This document shows, in pieces, positions 33,702 to 45,604 of a stretch of DNA of 64,000 nt. The notes beneath the pieces were generated by a model that saw only the letters and a list, made by a program, of their open reading frames with translations, was not told the origin of the DNA and ran no database searches. The position numbers and the translations under genes were made by a program. The stretch spans positions 35,428,467 to 35,492,466 of the forward strand of contig JBANSL010000004.1 in the NCBI GenBank assembly GCA_037127255.1, read 5' to 3'. The stretch comes from Persicaria tinctoria. Lineage: Eukaryota; Streptophyta; Magnoliopsida; Caryophyllales; Polygonaceae. How positions within the stretch are numbered: the first letter of the stretch is position 1; each line of letters starts with the position of its first letter.

Positions 33702-35816
33702 TGTTGATAGGAGGAAATCAAGTATGCAAATAAAATATAAATAAATCACAGCAAACCAGATTCCGTCCCTTGCAAATAATTACAAGACCTCCTCCTGATG
33801 TAGCAGCGGGAAGTCAGGATCGATCCACGAGGAAGCGTGTCAGCGGATCCTAGGCAGCGGTGTAATCTCACGGACAGAAGTCGACAACAGGGTCCTCGAG
33901 CTCGACCAAGGGTTAGTCGACAGAAGCTCGGACAGTCGAACAGGGCACAGCAGCTCGGCAAAGGGTGGTCGATCTCGACAAGGCTCTACTCGAGATCGAG
34001 TAATGTCTGTCGAGGTCGAGTGGGTCTGGTCGAGTTCCTGCACAGGTAAGCTACGGCGACTCTGGGTCGAAGATCAGTGGTCGAGGTCGACCAAGGTTTG
34101 GTCGAGATCGACGAGGGCAGGGAGTAAAAACGAAATAAAAGAAAGTAAAAACAAATGCTTTGGGGTTTTGACTAAACTTTAATGTAAAAGACTTCCAAGA
34201 TTGGGGTTTGCAACAACGATAACCAAACATGCATAAGGCAGGACCAAACGGATAATCATGTGAATCGCATTAAAGGACTAAGCTTTCGCCTTTTCCAAAA
34301 ATTAGACAACTCTCTCAAGAAACCCTAATTGTCTCTACCGATTTTATGTTTATAATCCAAGTTGTTAGCATGGATCTCCATTAGATGGGCAATAAATACA
34401 TCAACAAGTAGGAAAATGCTCAAAACATGATAAAGGTCGGATCTTTTACCTCAATTATGCATGGCTATCGTCGGGCTCGCCCCAACCCTAGAAGTGGGTG
34501 GACTACTCGCTCTTCATTGCAAACTCAGACATCATCGATCGAAAGAAAACAACTTGCATTAAACTAAATTCAAAGACTTTACAATCCCGGCAATCCAACT
34601 CTCGTCGAATGCCAAAACCCTAAAACCTTCGAACTCCCTAAACTGTCTCTTTGGAACTACTTGCCTTCCTCTGAATTTGAATTAATAAAACTAAGCCCCA
34701 TGGGCTTTATTTATAGCCTTCTATTTCTTGCTAATCACGGATAGAATATCTATATCTATATCTAAAACTATATCTATGACTTTAAAGATAAATAAAAACT
34801 ATAACATAATTAAATCCAAAATAGGAATATATATCTAAAGTCTTCCATGGATAGATCTTCTTCTCTTCATGATGTATCTTGATAGATTAGGATAGAATCG
34901 GCAATCTTCAGGCTCAAGGAATCCCAAGTCGAGTAGGAATCGTCAAGTTGAGTAACGCGGCTCTGGAGGTCTACACGATCTCGACAAGGGTCTTGTCGAT
35001 CTCGAGTAGGGTTGACTGGCTCGGCTTCGTCGTCTCGGCTAGCTGGTGCTCGACAGACTCGGACTTGGCTCCTGGCGCTCGTCGATGTCGACAAGGGCTC
35101 GTCGAGGTCCCGTAGACTAGCTAGGTCGACTGGGTCTTCTCGGGTGGCTCTACTCGACAGGCTCGGATTTGGACTCGGGGCTCGTCGATCTCGACTAGGG
35201 CTCGTCGAGATCGAGTAGGGGTGGTCTGCGTCTTCGTCCTCAGCTTCTCGGCTCGGCACAGCTCGTCGACTCCGGACATGGCTCGTCGATCTCGACCAGG
35301 GGTTCTCGAGATCGAGTAGGGTTCCGGGAGTCGGGTTGTCTCTGACTCAGTGTCCTCGATCAGCTCTGCTCGACCAGGTCTGCTCGACCAGGGCTCGTCG
35401 AGATCGAGCAGAGTCTAGTCGATCTCGAGTAGAGTTTTCTGAGCTTTCTGCTCTGTTCTTGAAACGCACTTTCCCGAGTTCTCGTTCGTCGGATTGATGC
35501 ATATGACCATGCGTTGGAAAGCCCTTTCCGAGGGCTACAACTCTCATGAAGACATCAAAGCTTGATTCAAAATGAAGAATGGTGAAAAATGGTGTTTTCC
35601 CCAGCCGCAACATCCTTAGCTTCTCCATGAGTTTCCTTTAAGCTTCAAAGTGCGTCCGATTTCTGCGAAATATAACCAAAACTTGTGTAGACGTCCATAT
35701 ATTGCAAATAAGTGTAAACTACACAGATTCTGTATTGTTCTAACCCAAATGTATGCAATGTATGCAGAAATCGATATAAAATTAAGTGTAAAACATTGCA
35801 AATTAGGCTCACAACA
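33702..35816 (-). repeat. C full LTR (right)
   Basis: 2115 bp, near-identical to 29208-31322. It ends at CTCACAACA followed by the purine-tract complement ACACCCCATACG, which has one change from the other copies. Confidence 0.95.
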
Positions 35817-36818
35817 AACACCCCATACGTAAGCTTGCTTGTCCTCAAGCAATACTTTTAATTGTCATTCAGGGGAAGAAAAAAACTCTCAACATCTTAG
35901 ATTCATTTTCATATAACCCTGCAGTCAATTACCATCCTCGAAAAGGTACTAGTGTCACAGATCCATGCATGTGTAATTATATAAAAGCAACATCTACTCA
36001 CAAAAACAGGGTTATGCACAAATAATTCATGTGTGACAAAGCATTAATAATCAAGAGGACTTTAATTTAAGCTCAATAAGGAGTAGATTGGTAAAAGGCT
36101 AAAAGGTGGGCAATTTCTGGCAATGTGGTGCTAATGATCCGGGGAAATGGAGTATTTCCAAATTTGAATTTCCACATTCCTTCTCCATTTGATTCATCAC
36201 CTTTCATAATGCTTTTATTCATAATAATGCTTTTACCTCTCTAACCTCAGCACAGCCTTCTCGCGAGTCGCAAACATGGGTGTCATGAATGTCCCCGGAT
36301 ACTTAGTTCTTTGGACTCCTCACAATGTGTCCCATCTCTCCAAACTATTATCTCAGAGAGCAGGGTCAATCTACCTCTATCTCCTGAGGTGATTGGATTT
36401 TCTTTCACTCATTAAATTTTCCATATATTCCAAACAATTTCCTTCCAAACTCCAAATATGATAACAACACAAACACCATATAATAATCTCCATAATGTAA
36501 CATCATTCTCAACATAATCCCCGGATAAGGTAAAGAGTGGCAATTTTTAGATCATGTGGAGCAATATTTGAAATAAGGCATATTATGGCTTTTGTGATGC
36601 ATAGGCATGGGTAAGGCTAGGTTTATAACAATATGAGCATTATATGGAAATATAAAGTCCTCCATCATCTTATCATGCAACATGTCAAAAGCAACTTTAA
36701 ATTTTACCTCCTTTTATGGTTTTCACAAAATATGCACTTCATTGTGACTTCCCTTAACTAGGCAATTTCATGCTATATCTCTAATGAATCCAATTTTGCA
36801 TCCATGACATTATTTCAA
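35817..36818 (-). other. C internal 3' tail fragment
   Basis: Matches 31323 onward, then breaks at ATTTCAA|GTAGGG into the middle of an LTR. A 21-bp piece near 36800 (GTCGAGTTCAATATAAGC and flank) is also missing. No ORF. Confidence 0.8.
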
Positions 36819-37319
36819 GTAGGGTTCCGGGAGTCGGGTTGTCTCTGACTCAGTGTCCTCGATCAGCTCTGCTCGACCAGGTCTGCTCGACCAGGGCTCG
36901 TCGAGATCGAGCAGAGTCTAGTCGAACTCGAGTAGAGTTTTCTCAGCTTTCTGCTCTGTTCTTGAAACGCACTTTCTCAAGTCCTCGTTCGTCGGATTGA
37001 TGCATATGACCATGCGTTGGAAAGCTCTTTCCGAGGGCTACAACTCTCATGAAGACATCAAAGCTTGATTCAAAATGAGGAATGGTGAAAAATGGTGTTT
37101 TCCCCAGCCGCAACATCCTTAGCTTCTCCATGAGTTTCCTTTAAGCTTCAAAGTGCGTCCGATTTCTGCGAAATATAACCAAAACATGTGTAGACGTCCA
37201 TATATTGCAAATAAGTGTAAACTACACAGATTCTGTATTGTTCTAACCAAAATGTATGCAATGTATGCAGAAATCGATATAAAATTAAGTGTAAAACATG
37301 GCAAATTAGGCTCATAACA
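36819..37319 (-). repeat. C LTR fragment, 5' terminus of the array
   Basis: Equivalent to the last ~500 bp of 33702-35816. It ends CTCATAACA at 37319, directly against A's coding sequence, so this is the original outer edge of the C insertion. TGGTG follows and would be the target duplication, but its partner has been deleted. Confidence 0.85.
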
Positions 37320-40189
37320 TGGTGTTTGGTCGATATCGACTAAGGTTGTCGATATCGAGTAGTCCTTCGCTGCCAGTGGAGTGCTCGTCGCTGAAGGTGA
37401 AGTCGATGATGAAGATGGTTGGTCGATATCGACCAATCTTGTCGATATCGAGTAGTTCCCTACTTCTGTTTCACCGCTCAACGGGGGAGGTGCTGGTGGA
37501 GGGTTCTGATTTTGGTCGATGTCAACCAATTTACTTGATGTCGAGTAATTCTGGTCGACTTCGACCCATATTTGCTTCCTGTCAAGGCATCCGAAAAATA
37601 GTTAGTCGACGTCGACTTACCTTGGTCGATGTCGAGTAGATCCTCTGTGTCTTCGTTTAGGATGGCCGTGATCTTCTCCACCTGGGCTTCCATATCCCTT
37701 TTTTCCAGCTCTTCAGGAGTCATATTTCTTATCTTAGGCTCCCCACAAGTAATGTGACCAGCTGATATAGACTTTAGCTCTTCCATGGGACCTGTATGCC
37801 TTTAAGTTTTATTAAAGGAATACTCAATTATCTCATCGCTGATGTTGAAAGTGAGCACTCCCTTCCTTACGTTTAGGTTGACATCCATCGTCGCCAAGAA
37901 GGGCCTTCCTAAAATAATTGGACAAGCAGGGTCCTCCTCCATATCAATAACTAAGAAATCAGCAGGGACAAAGAACTTGCCTACTTGCACTGGCACATTG
38001 TCCACCATGCCTATTGGAATGACCACCGTGTTGTTGGCCATATAAAGCTTAGCATCCACAGGCTCTAGGGCACCTATCTTAATCTTGGACCATATTGTTA
38101 AAGGCATTATACTTACACTAGCTCCAAGATCACATAAAGCATTAAATTTGTATTGACCAAATCCAATGGTTATAGCAAACTTACCTGGATCTGGCCTCTT
38201 CTCAAGTATGTCCATATGACTACACTCCTCTGTAATCTCAGCCAATGACCTCTTCTTGCTTAGAATCTCATTAGGGAATTTGACGTAGGATGGCATTTCA
38301 TTAAGAGGCTCTGTGAAGGGTATGGTGACATTGAGCTTCTGAAGCATCTTGATGAAGCGCTGAAACTTCTTCTCTACTGGGTCCTTTGGAGATTTTGTTG
38401 GGAAGGGCAGCTTCTTTTTCTGATTCGGAGCCAGAATAGATGTCGGAGGTGTAGTAATTTTCTCAATCTCGACTTGACCCTCCTCGATATCGACAAGATT
38501 CTTCTCGATATCGGCCAATTTTCTCGATGTCGAGTTTCTGTGCTGTGAAGACGAAGGTTGATCCAGTTTTTCCTCAACGTCGAGTTGGCCTTCCTCGATA
38601 TCGACCAAAGTCAGGTCGACATCGACTTGCTGCTCGTCGATATCGAGTTGCTGTTCAACTCTGTCTTGCTGCTTTCCGACCTCTGGCTCGTGTAGTTGGT
38701 GCCCTCTCCTGAGTTTTACGGCTGCTATTTGTCCGGTCTTCCCATTGGGATTTGGTTCTGAAGATCCAGGGAGCGTACCAGACTGTCTGGGGATGCCTGC
38801 TGCTAGCTGGCCAATCTGTGCCTCCGTTGATTTTCGCCATATTTCAATCTCCCCAAGCCTAGAGTTGACACCTTGTATCTGAGTGTAGACTGAGTTGAAG
38901 GACTGCTTGGTGTCTGAATGGTTCCTCCGCATTTCCTCTAGGATGGTCTGTAGGTCATCCCTCTTCTGGTCCCTTTCCTGATGTCCTGGAGCTCTGTATG
39001 GCGGGGGGTTCCTAGGGGCACCTTGGTTCCATTGTGGTTGCTGAAACCTTTGGTCCCCCATATAGCGATTGGGACCCCTTGCGTAAGCTACCTCTTCGTG
39101 GTGTTTTGTCAGCGTGACTTCCTCTGTGTGTGGGCACTCAGTAGTGGTGTGTCGTTCTGATCCGCATTCAATGCAAGGCTCGTTGACAAAAAGATACTTT
39201 ACTTGTTTGAGGAGCTTGCGATTCTGATCTTTGTAGTACTGCTCCTTGACATCTTGAATAATTTCTTTAGAGGGCTCATAGAGAGGCATGGACGAGGCTG
39301 GCCTGGCATAGGAGTTCTCCTCATAGTTGATTGGAATCCCATACTTGTTGTCATAGTTGGTCAGCTTGTTGAGGGCAGCCCATGCGTCAGCTGGCGGCAT
39401 TGTCAGATACTCATAATGGGTATATGTGTTGATCCTATCCTTAACAGCCAAGTCAAGAGAATTGAAGAAGATCTCCTGAACGATGCAAGGTTGTTGTCCA
39501 TGTGTAGAGCAGGATCACAGTAGATCCTTATAACGTTCCCATTCCTTTGCTAGCGGCTCTCCAGGCTGTTGTTTGAAAGATGTAACCTTTTGGCGAAAGA
39601 GCACTGTCTTAGCAGGAGGAAAGAATTTATTGAGAAAATCTTGCTTTACTTGAGCCCATGTCGTGAGGGATCGTGGTTTCAGTCCTTCCAGCCAGTTCAA
39701 TGCGGTACCAGCGAGAGACCAACGGAAAGCCTTCATCAAGATGTACTCCGGGGTGGTACCTTCAGCAAGAGTACGACACATATCAGTAAAGTTGGTAATG
39801 TGTTGAAGAGGGCATTCATTAAATCTACCATGAAAAGCATTATGTTTAATTTCTATTAAGAAAGGAGTGTGAATTTCATAGTTATTCTGAGGGATTAGAA
39901 TGGGTGATTCAGGCACGACAAGAGTTGGGTGCATGTAATCCTCTGCAGTGGTAGGATATTGGGCAAGCTCATCTTCTTCTTGCCTCGCACGCTCAACTTC
40001 CTGTTCCGTTCCTGCTCTCTCAGTGGCGAGTGCATCATCCTTGGCAGCTAGTTCCCTCCGAAGCCTCTCAATCAGTTGTTCTTGTGTCTCTGCAGCCGCC
40101 ATGGCTCTTTTTAGTTTAGCTTGGATGCGTATAAGGCTTTCCGGTTCATCTAAGCCGTCAAACTCAGATGGTTGACCAGAACGGCGCAT
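37320..40189 (-). pseudogene. gag-pro: A gag-protease, several stops, cut by C
   Basis: Starts MRRSGQPSEFDGLDEPE at 40189 and follows the B layout: coiled coil, gag core, CIECGSERHTTTEC knuckle, motif linker (38455-38660), protease with LCDLGASVS and ILGRPF. One frame holds to about 37480 with nonsense changes: TGA near 39517 (CGA in relatives) and TAA near 37802 (GAA). After this a frame change leads into alternating SIST and VDIDQ segments (37320-37529), where C interrupts. The integrase-like tail of A survives only at 6250-6370. Confidence 0.88.
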
Positions 40190-40252
40190 ACACCTGCGAA
40201 GTAACTCAAAAGAAAAAGTGAGATCTGACTATCTAAGGCGCGAATGATTGCT

Positions 40253-40270
40253 TCCCCGGAAACGGCGCCA
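40253..40270 (-). promoter_or_regulatory. Primer binding site of A (tRNA-Asp type)
   Basis: Complement of TCCCCGGAAACGGCGCCA, one mismatch from the tRNA-Asp type. Confidence 0.92.
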
Positions 40271-40273
40271 ATT

Positions 40274-42062
40274 TTTTGTTAGGAGGAAATCGAGTTTAAA
40301 ATATAAAATATAAACCAAACCAGATTATGCCCACGCAAATAATTACAAGACGTCCTCCTGATGCAGTAGTGGGAAGTCAGGATCGATCCACGAGGAAGCA
40401 CGTCAGCGGATCTCAGGTAGTTGTAAATCTCCCAAACAGAAAGCCAGAAAGAAGGACAGAAATAACAGACAAAAGCAAAAACCGAAAGCAAAGCAATAGA
40501 AACTACACGATATCGAGCAACCGTCCTTGATATCGACTACAGAAATCGACAACAGAGACTCAATATCGACAACAGAAACAAAGACCAGCAGAAGACTTAA
40601 TGTCGAGTAAAACCTTCCTCGATATCAAGTAAATCAGCTCGATATTGACAAGAACCTAGTCGACGTCGACAAACAGCAGAAACTTAAAGATGCAATTTCT
40701 CGCACACAGAACGCAGATTTTCAACGAAATAAATTCAATAAACTAAAAGACTTCCAAAGCCAGGGTATCAACACCACAACGATAACCATGTAAAATAACA
40801 CATAAAGGCATAAAAGATCATGCTTTTCATCAAATAACTTTCGTTATTAACAAATAGGAATATAGAGGCTTTCGCATAAACCCTAATTGTTACTAACCCT
40901 TTCCACATAATTAACCCAAGTTGCATTAAGATCACTTTCGCTTCAATAACACAAACAAGGATCACCTTCAACTCTCGCAAAAGAATTATGCTCATAGGGA
41001 TAGAAGACGAATTGCATAAAAAGCTCAAACCTTTACCGCATCATCTTACATGGCTACTGTCGGGCTCACCCCGACCCTAGAATTGGGTGGACTACTTTCA
41101 GGAAAATAACTTGCATTAAATAAACCAAAGAAAGCTTACAACCAATCGAAGCCAAATCCGCTTTCGCCTTTCCAACTTCTCTCGCCACAAGCTCTCTCCT
41201 CTACTCTCTCTATGTGTAACTAATTGTAACTGAAATTGAATGACTAAAATCCAGCCCCTAGGGCTTTATTTATAGGCTTCCAACCCTTGCTAATCAAGGT
41301 AAGAAAGTCTATCTATATCTATATCTATATCTATATCTATCTATCTAATTACTTAAAGATTAAATAATGGAATAAAAGAATTAAATCCAAAAAGGGAATA
41401 TATCTAAAGTAGGTAAATCTTCCATGGAGTTGATAGATCTAGATAGAATCGGATAGACTCGGACTCCTTCGCTCCCAGGCAAGCCAGCTCGACACGGACA
41501 GCAAAACGGCGTAATGCGACCTAGGAGGATTTTCCTCGATATCGAGTAACGTCGTCGTCGACTTCGGCTGGGGTTGTCGATATCGAAGTCTTCGGCTTCT
41601 CGACTTAGCATCCTTCCTCGACTCATGGCATGACTTTCAAGTTTTGTCGATATCGAGTAAATGTACTTGATATCGAGTAGGGCTCTGGAGTCGGGTTGGC
41701 TTCGTCTTCAGCTCCTCGATCAGCTCCTACTCGACTAGTGCTCTGCTCGGACTTCTTTGGTCGATATCGAGTAAAAGTACTCGATATCGAGTAACACTTG
41801 TCTTCAGCTCGATTTGTCCTGGTTCTGTCGCTCTTTGACCTTGGACTTCTGTAGTTGACTTTCTATCTTTTTGTCCTTTTTCAGAACTGCTGTAAATTTC
41901 TTCAATTTTTGCGAATTTAAACAGAAAGTAGTGTATATTCCATAATTTGGCAAATAAGCATAAACTACATAGATTATGTATTATTCTAGCCCAAATGCAT
42001 GAAATGTGTGCAGAAAATGACATAAAAGTAACTATAAAACATGGCAGATTCAGCTCACAACA
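40274..42062 (-). repeat. 5' LTR of A
   Basis: Pairs with 2848-4737. First bases TTTTGTTAGG correspond to TGTTGTTAGG with one change. TATA complement is at 41263-41276 and a (TATCTA)n microsatellite at about 41308-41350. Deletions near 41096 and 41575 account for its shorter length. It ends CTCACAACA next to GTGCC. Confidence 0.92.
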
Positions 42063-42067
42063 GTGCC

Positions 42068-44282
42068 CACACAGAGCAAGTCAGGCTGGTAGAACACCAC
42101 GAAGAGATAGCTTACGAAGGGGCTCCCAATTGCTATATGGGGGACCAAAGGTTTCAGCAACCACAATGGACCCAAGGTGTCCATAGGAACCTCCTACCAT
42201 ACAAATCTCCAGGACATCTAGAAAGGGACCAACGGAAGGATGACCTGCAGCTTATCCTTGACGAAATGCGCCGGAATCAAGGCACCATCAACAATCAGTT
42301 CCAGAACATCAATACAAAACATAGAGAAATCGATGTCTGGAGAAAATCAATTGCTACACAGATTAGCCAGCTGGCAGCAGGTGTCCCCAGACAGTCAGAT
42401 TCGCTCCCTGGATCTTCAGAACCAAATCCCAAGGGAATGACCGGACACATATCTGCTGTAAAACTCAGGAGCGGGCATCAACTACGCGAGCCAGAGGTAT
42501 AAAAACAGCAGGACAAAAAAGCTGAGAAACAACTCGATGTCGAACAGCAGCAAGTGGATGTCGACCAGACTATGGTCGATGTCGAGCAACATCTTCTCGA
42601 CGTCGAGGAAAATCATGGCCACGATTCGTTTGCACAGCAAAACAACTCGACATCGAGGAAAGTAGTCGATATCGAGGAAAATCCTGTCGATGTCGAGGAG
42701 AACAAAGTTGACGTCGAGAAAGCTGCAACACCTCCGACAGCTGCAACCAAGTTGACGTCGAGAAACCAGAAAATGAAGCTGCCTTTCCCAACAAAATCTC
42801 CAAAGGACCCAGTAGAGAAGAAGTTTCAGCGCTTCATCAAGATGCTTCAGGGGCTCAATGTCACCATACCTTTCACAGAAGCTCTTATTGAAATGCCATC
42901 ATATGTCAAGTTCCTCAAGGAGATCCTAAGCAAAAAGCGCTCAATGGCTGAGATTACAGAGGAGTGCAGCTAGATGGACGTTCTTGAGAAAATGCCTGAT
43001 CTAGGTAAGTTTTCTATAACCATTGGATTTGGTCAATATAAATTTAATTCATTATGTGATCTTGGAGCTAGTGTAAGTATAATGCCTTTAACAATATGGT
43101 TCAACATTAAGATAGGTGCCCTAGAGCCTGTAGATGCTAAGCTTTATATGCCAAACAACACGGTGGTCATCCCAACAGGCATGGTGGACAATGTGCCAGT
43201 GCAAGTAGGTAAATTTTTTGTCCCTGCTGATTTTCTAGTTATTGATATGGCGGAGGACCCTGCTTGTCCAATTATTCTAGGAAGGCCCTTCTTGGCGACG
43301 GTGGATGCCAACATAAGCGTAAGGAAGGGGGTACTCACTTTCAACATCAGCGATGAGGTAATTGAGTATTCTTTTAATAAAACTGGAAGGCACACAGGTC
43401 CCATGGAAGTGGTAAAATCTATATCGACTGGTTACATTACTTGCGGGGAGCCTAAGGTAAGAAATATGACTCCCAAGGAGCTGGAAAAGAGGGATATGGA
43501 AGCCCAGGTGGAGAAGATCATGGCCATCCTGAACGACAACACAGATGATCTCCTCGACATCGACCAAGGTAAGTCGACGTCGACTAATTATTTCTCAGAT
43601 GCCTTGACATAATGCAAGTATGGGGTCGAAGTCGACAAGAATTCCTCGATATCGAGTAATTTGGTCGACATCGACCAAACTCAGAGCCCTTCACCAGCAG
43701 CAGCTTCCTCGAGCAAAGCCAAGAAATTCTCGACATCGACGAATTTGGTCGATATCGACCAAACACCTACGCCCTTGATTTCTCCTCCCTCGACAAGCAC
43801 TTCACCAGACGAGTAGGTTTCCTCAACATCGACCAATTTGGTCGACATCGACCAAATTCTGCCTTCCTCGACTACACCTTCTTCGAGTAGCAGCCCACCA
43901 GAAGCAGAAAGTTCCTCGATGTCGAGTAAATCTTCTCGATGTCGAGTAAAATCAGAGGTCCCCGAATCCGATTCTGTGAAGGTAAGCCAAGGTATGGATC
44001 CTTCTTCTCCTATTTCCATTAAAGATCTATCTATACATAGGAGAGGTTTGCCTTGGTATGTGCGCTTATGTAGGATTTCCAATGATGAGCCTAAAGAGTA
44101 TGAAGTCGGAGACAAGCTATGTTTCCAAATCAAAGGATCATTGGTTTCCCAACAAATTCAACAAGAAGAAGATGGGGCCCGTCGTGGTGAACAAGATCCA
44201 CTCAGGCAGGTTGCAGCTGATGGATAAGAATGGAGTGTTATTTGAAGCCCAAGCTACATGGGCCCTGCAAATGTCACCTTGA
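42068..44282 (+). pseudogene. gag-pro: D gag-protease, C-terminal part, with integrase-tail-like end
   Basis: Continues D gag after the A insertion. The motif linker carries heptads LDVEQQQ, VDVDQTM, VDVEQHL, LDVEENH with starts at 42533, 42554, 42575 and 42596, exactly 21 bp apart, and three more at 42665, 42686 and 42707. Protease motifs LCDLGASVS and ILGRPF follow. The same frame continues through stops at 42500, 42971, 43610 and 43817 into the C-terminal block. A 2-nt loss near 44120 shifts the frame before the FPNKFNKKKMGP segment, which ends at 44282. Confidence 0.88.
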
Positions 44283-45604
44283 GCTTAAAGGAGAAGTCGG
44301 CCTAGTGACTATAAAGTCTAGAACTTGTAAATAGACATTTAATTTTGGGATTTTTGGACATTGTTGCTTTTGTTTTTTATTTTGAACTTTTATTTTTCTA
44401 TTTTGGAATTCATTATTGATTTATGTGCTTACATGGCTATTTTTCTATTGGACATTTCTTGAATTGCTTATACATGACTATTTTGGAATTCATTATTGAT
44501 TTATGTGCTTACATGGATGTTTTCCAAAGTTTATAAGAATGACCCCCATTGAAAATGTTGTTTAATGTCATGGAAGCCATATTGAACTCGACGATGCGAA
44601 ATTGGATTCATTAGAGATATAGCAGGAAATTGCCTAGTAAAGGAAAGTCACAATAAAGTGCATTATTTTCTTGAAAACCATTGAAAAGAGGTAAAATTTG
44701 ATGTTTCTTTTGACATGTTGCATGATACGAGGATGGAGGACTTTTATTTTCCATAATAAGCTCATATTATTTATAATCCTAGCCTTACCTATGCTTATGC
44801 ATCACAAAAGCCATAATATGCCTTATTTCATATATTGCTCCACATGATCTAAATATTGCCCATTCTTTACCTTATTTCTTATCCGGGGATTATGTTGAGA
44901 ATGATGTTACATTATGGAGATTATTATATGGTGTTTGTGTTGTTGTTGTATATTATATTTGGAGTTTGGCAGGAAATTGAAAATTATGGAAAATTTTCAA
45001 CCATGTTTGTTGAGATAAAGGTAGATCGACCCTGCTTGCTGAGATAAAGGTAGATCGACCCTGCTTGCTGAGATAATAGTTAAGTGAGATGGGACACACA
45101 GGTGAGGAGTCCAAAGCACTAAGTATCCGGGGCCATTCATGACACACATGTTTACGACTCGCGAGAAGGCAGTGCTGAGGTTAGAGAGGTAGAAGAATTA
45201 TTATTGAAAAAAGCATTATGGAAGGTGATGAATCAAAGGAGGAGGGGATGTGGTTAAGAAAGTTTGGAAATACTCCATTTCCCCGGATTATTAGCACCAC
45301 ATTACTAAAAATTGCCCACCTTTAGCCTTTTACCAATCTACTCCTTATTGAGCTTAAATTAAAGTCCTCTTGATTATTAATGCTTTGTCTTATGAATTGT
45401 TTTTGCACAACCCTCCTTTTGTGAGTAGATGTTGCTTTTTAATTGCACATGCATCGAGTTGTGACACTAGTACCTTTTCAAGGATGGTAATTGATTGTAG
45501 GGACATATGAGAATTAATCCGTGATGTTGAGAGTTTTGATTTCTACCCCTCTATGACAAATATAAGTATTGCTTGAGGACAAGCAAGCTTAAGTATGAGG
45601 TGTT
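44283..45604 (+). other. 3' untranslated tail of D with polypurine tract
   Basis: Ends with hairpin TTGCTTG-AGGA-CAAGCAA (45569-45586) and AAGTATGAGG (45591-45600) before the LTR. It contains the conserved block (about 45110-45190), a 29-bp tandem duplication (GATAAAGGTAGATCGACCCT, about 45010-45068), and a second repeat (GGAATTCATTATTGATTTAT at about 44405 and 44486). The internal second purine tract of A, B, C and F is absent. No gene. Confidence 0.75.

Larger units (their letters stand above)
6374..37319 (-). mobile_element. Block C: tandem array of short Athila-type elements (LTR-internal-LTR-internal...)
   Basis: Without B (7691-24261) the order on the + strand is: internal 6374-7690 plus 24262-24943, LTR fragment 24944-26498, internal 26499-29207, LTR 29208-31322, internal 31323-33701, LTR 33702-35816, internal fragment 35817-36818, LTR fragment 36819-37319. 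The two full LTRs are both 2115 bp, nearly identical, and 4494 bp apart. This fits unequal recombination between LTRs. The right end is a proper LTR terminus next to A's gag-pro. The left end is internal, so the left LTR was lost by deletion. Confidence 0.8.
2848..42062 (-). mobile_element. Element A: Athila-lineage LTR retrotransposon, minus strand, host of C/B/H
   Basis: The 3' LTR is 2848-4737 and the 5' LTR is 40274-42062, with TG/CA ends and a perfect GTGCC duplication. A's own internal sequence survives in two pieces: the 3' tail 4738-6373, and gag-pro plus PBS 37320-40273. Everything between (6374-37319) is the C block with B and H inside it. A carries gag and protease codons but no polymerase or integrase core in either piece. 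Its LTRs and gag linker use the TCGATATCGA form of the motif. Confidence 0.9.

Noticed and set aside
11338..36000. Many 60-130 aa ORFs inside LTRs (for example 9212-9550, 25640-26032, 30373-30765, 34867-35259)
   Set aside because: They are open because TCGA motifs avoid stops in some frames, and they recur only because LTRs are copies. Composition is S/T/R/D-rich with no domain.
42041..42062. MADSAHNS start for the ORF at 42041
   Set aside because: These codons are the end of A's LTR; the true D reading continues from 2847, not from this Met.
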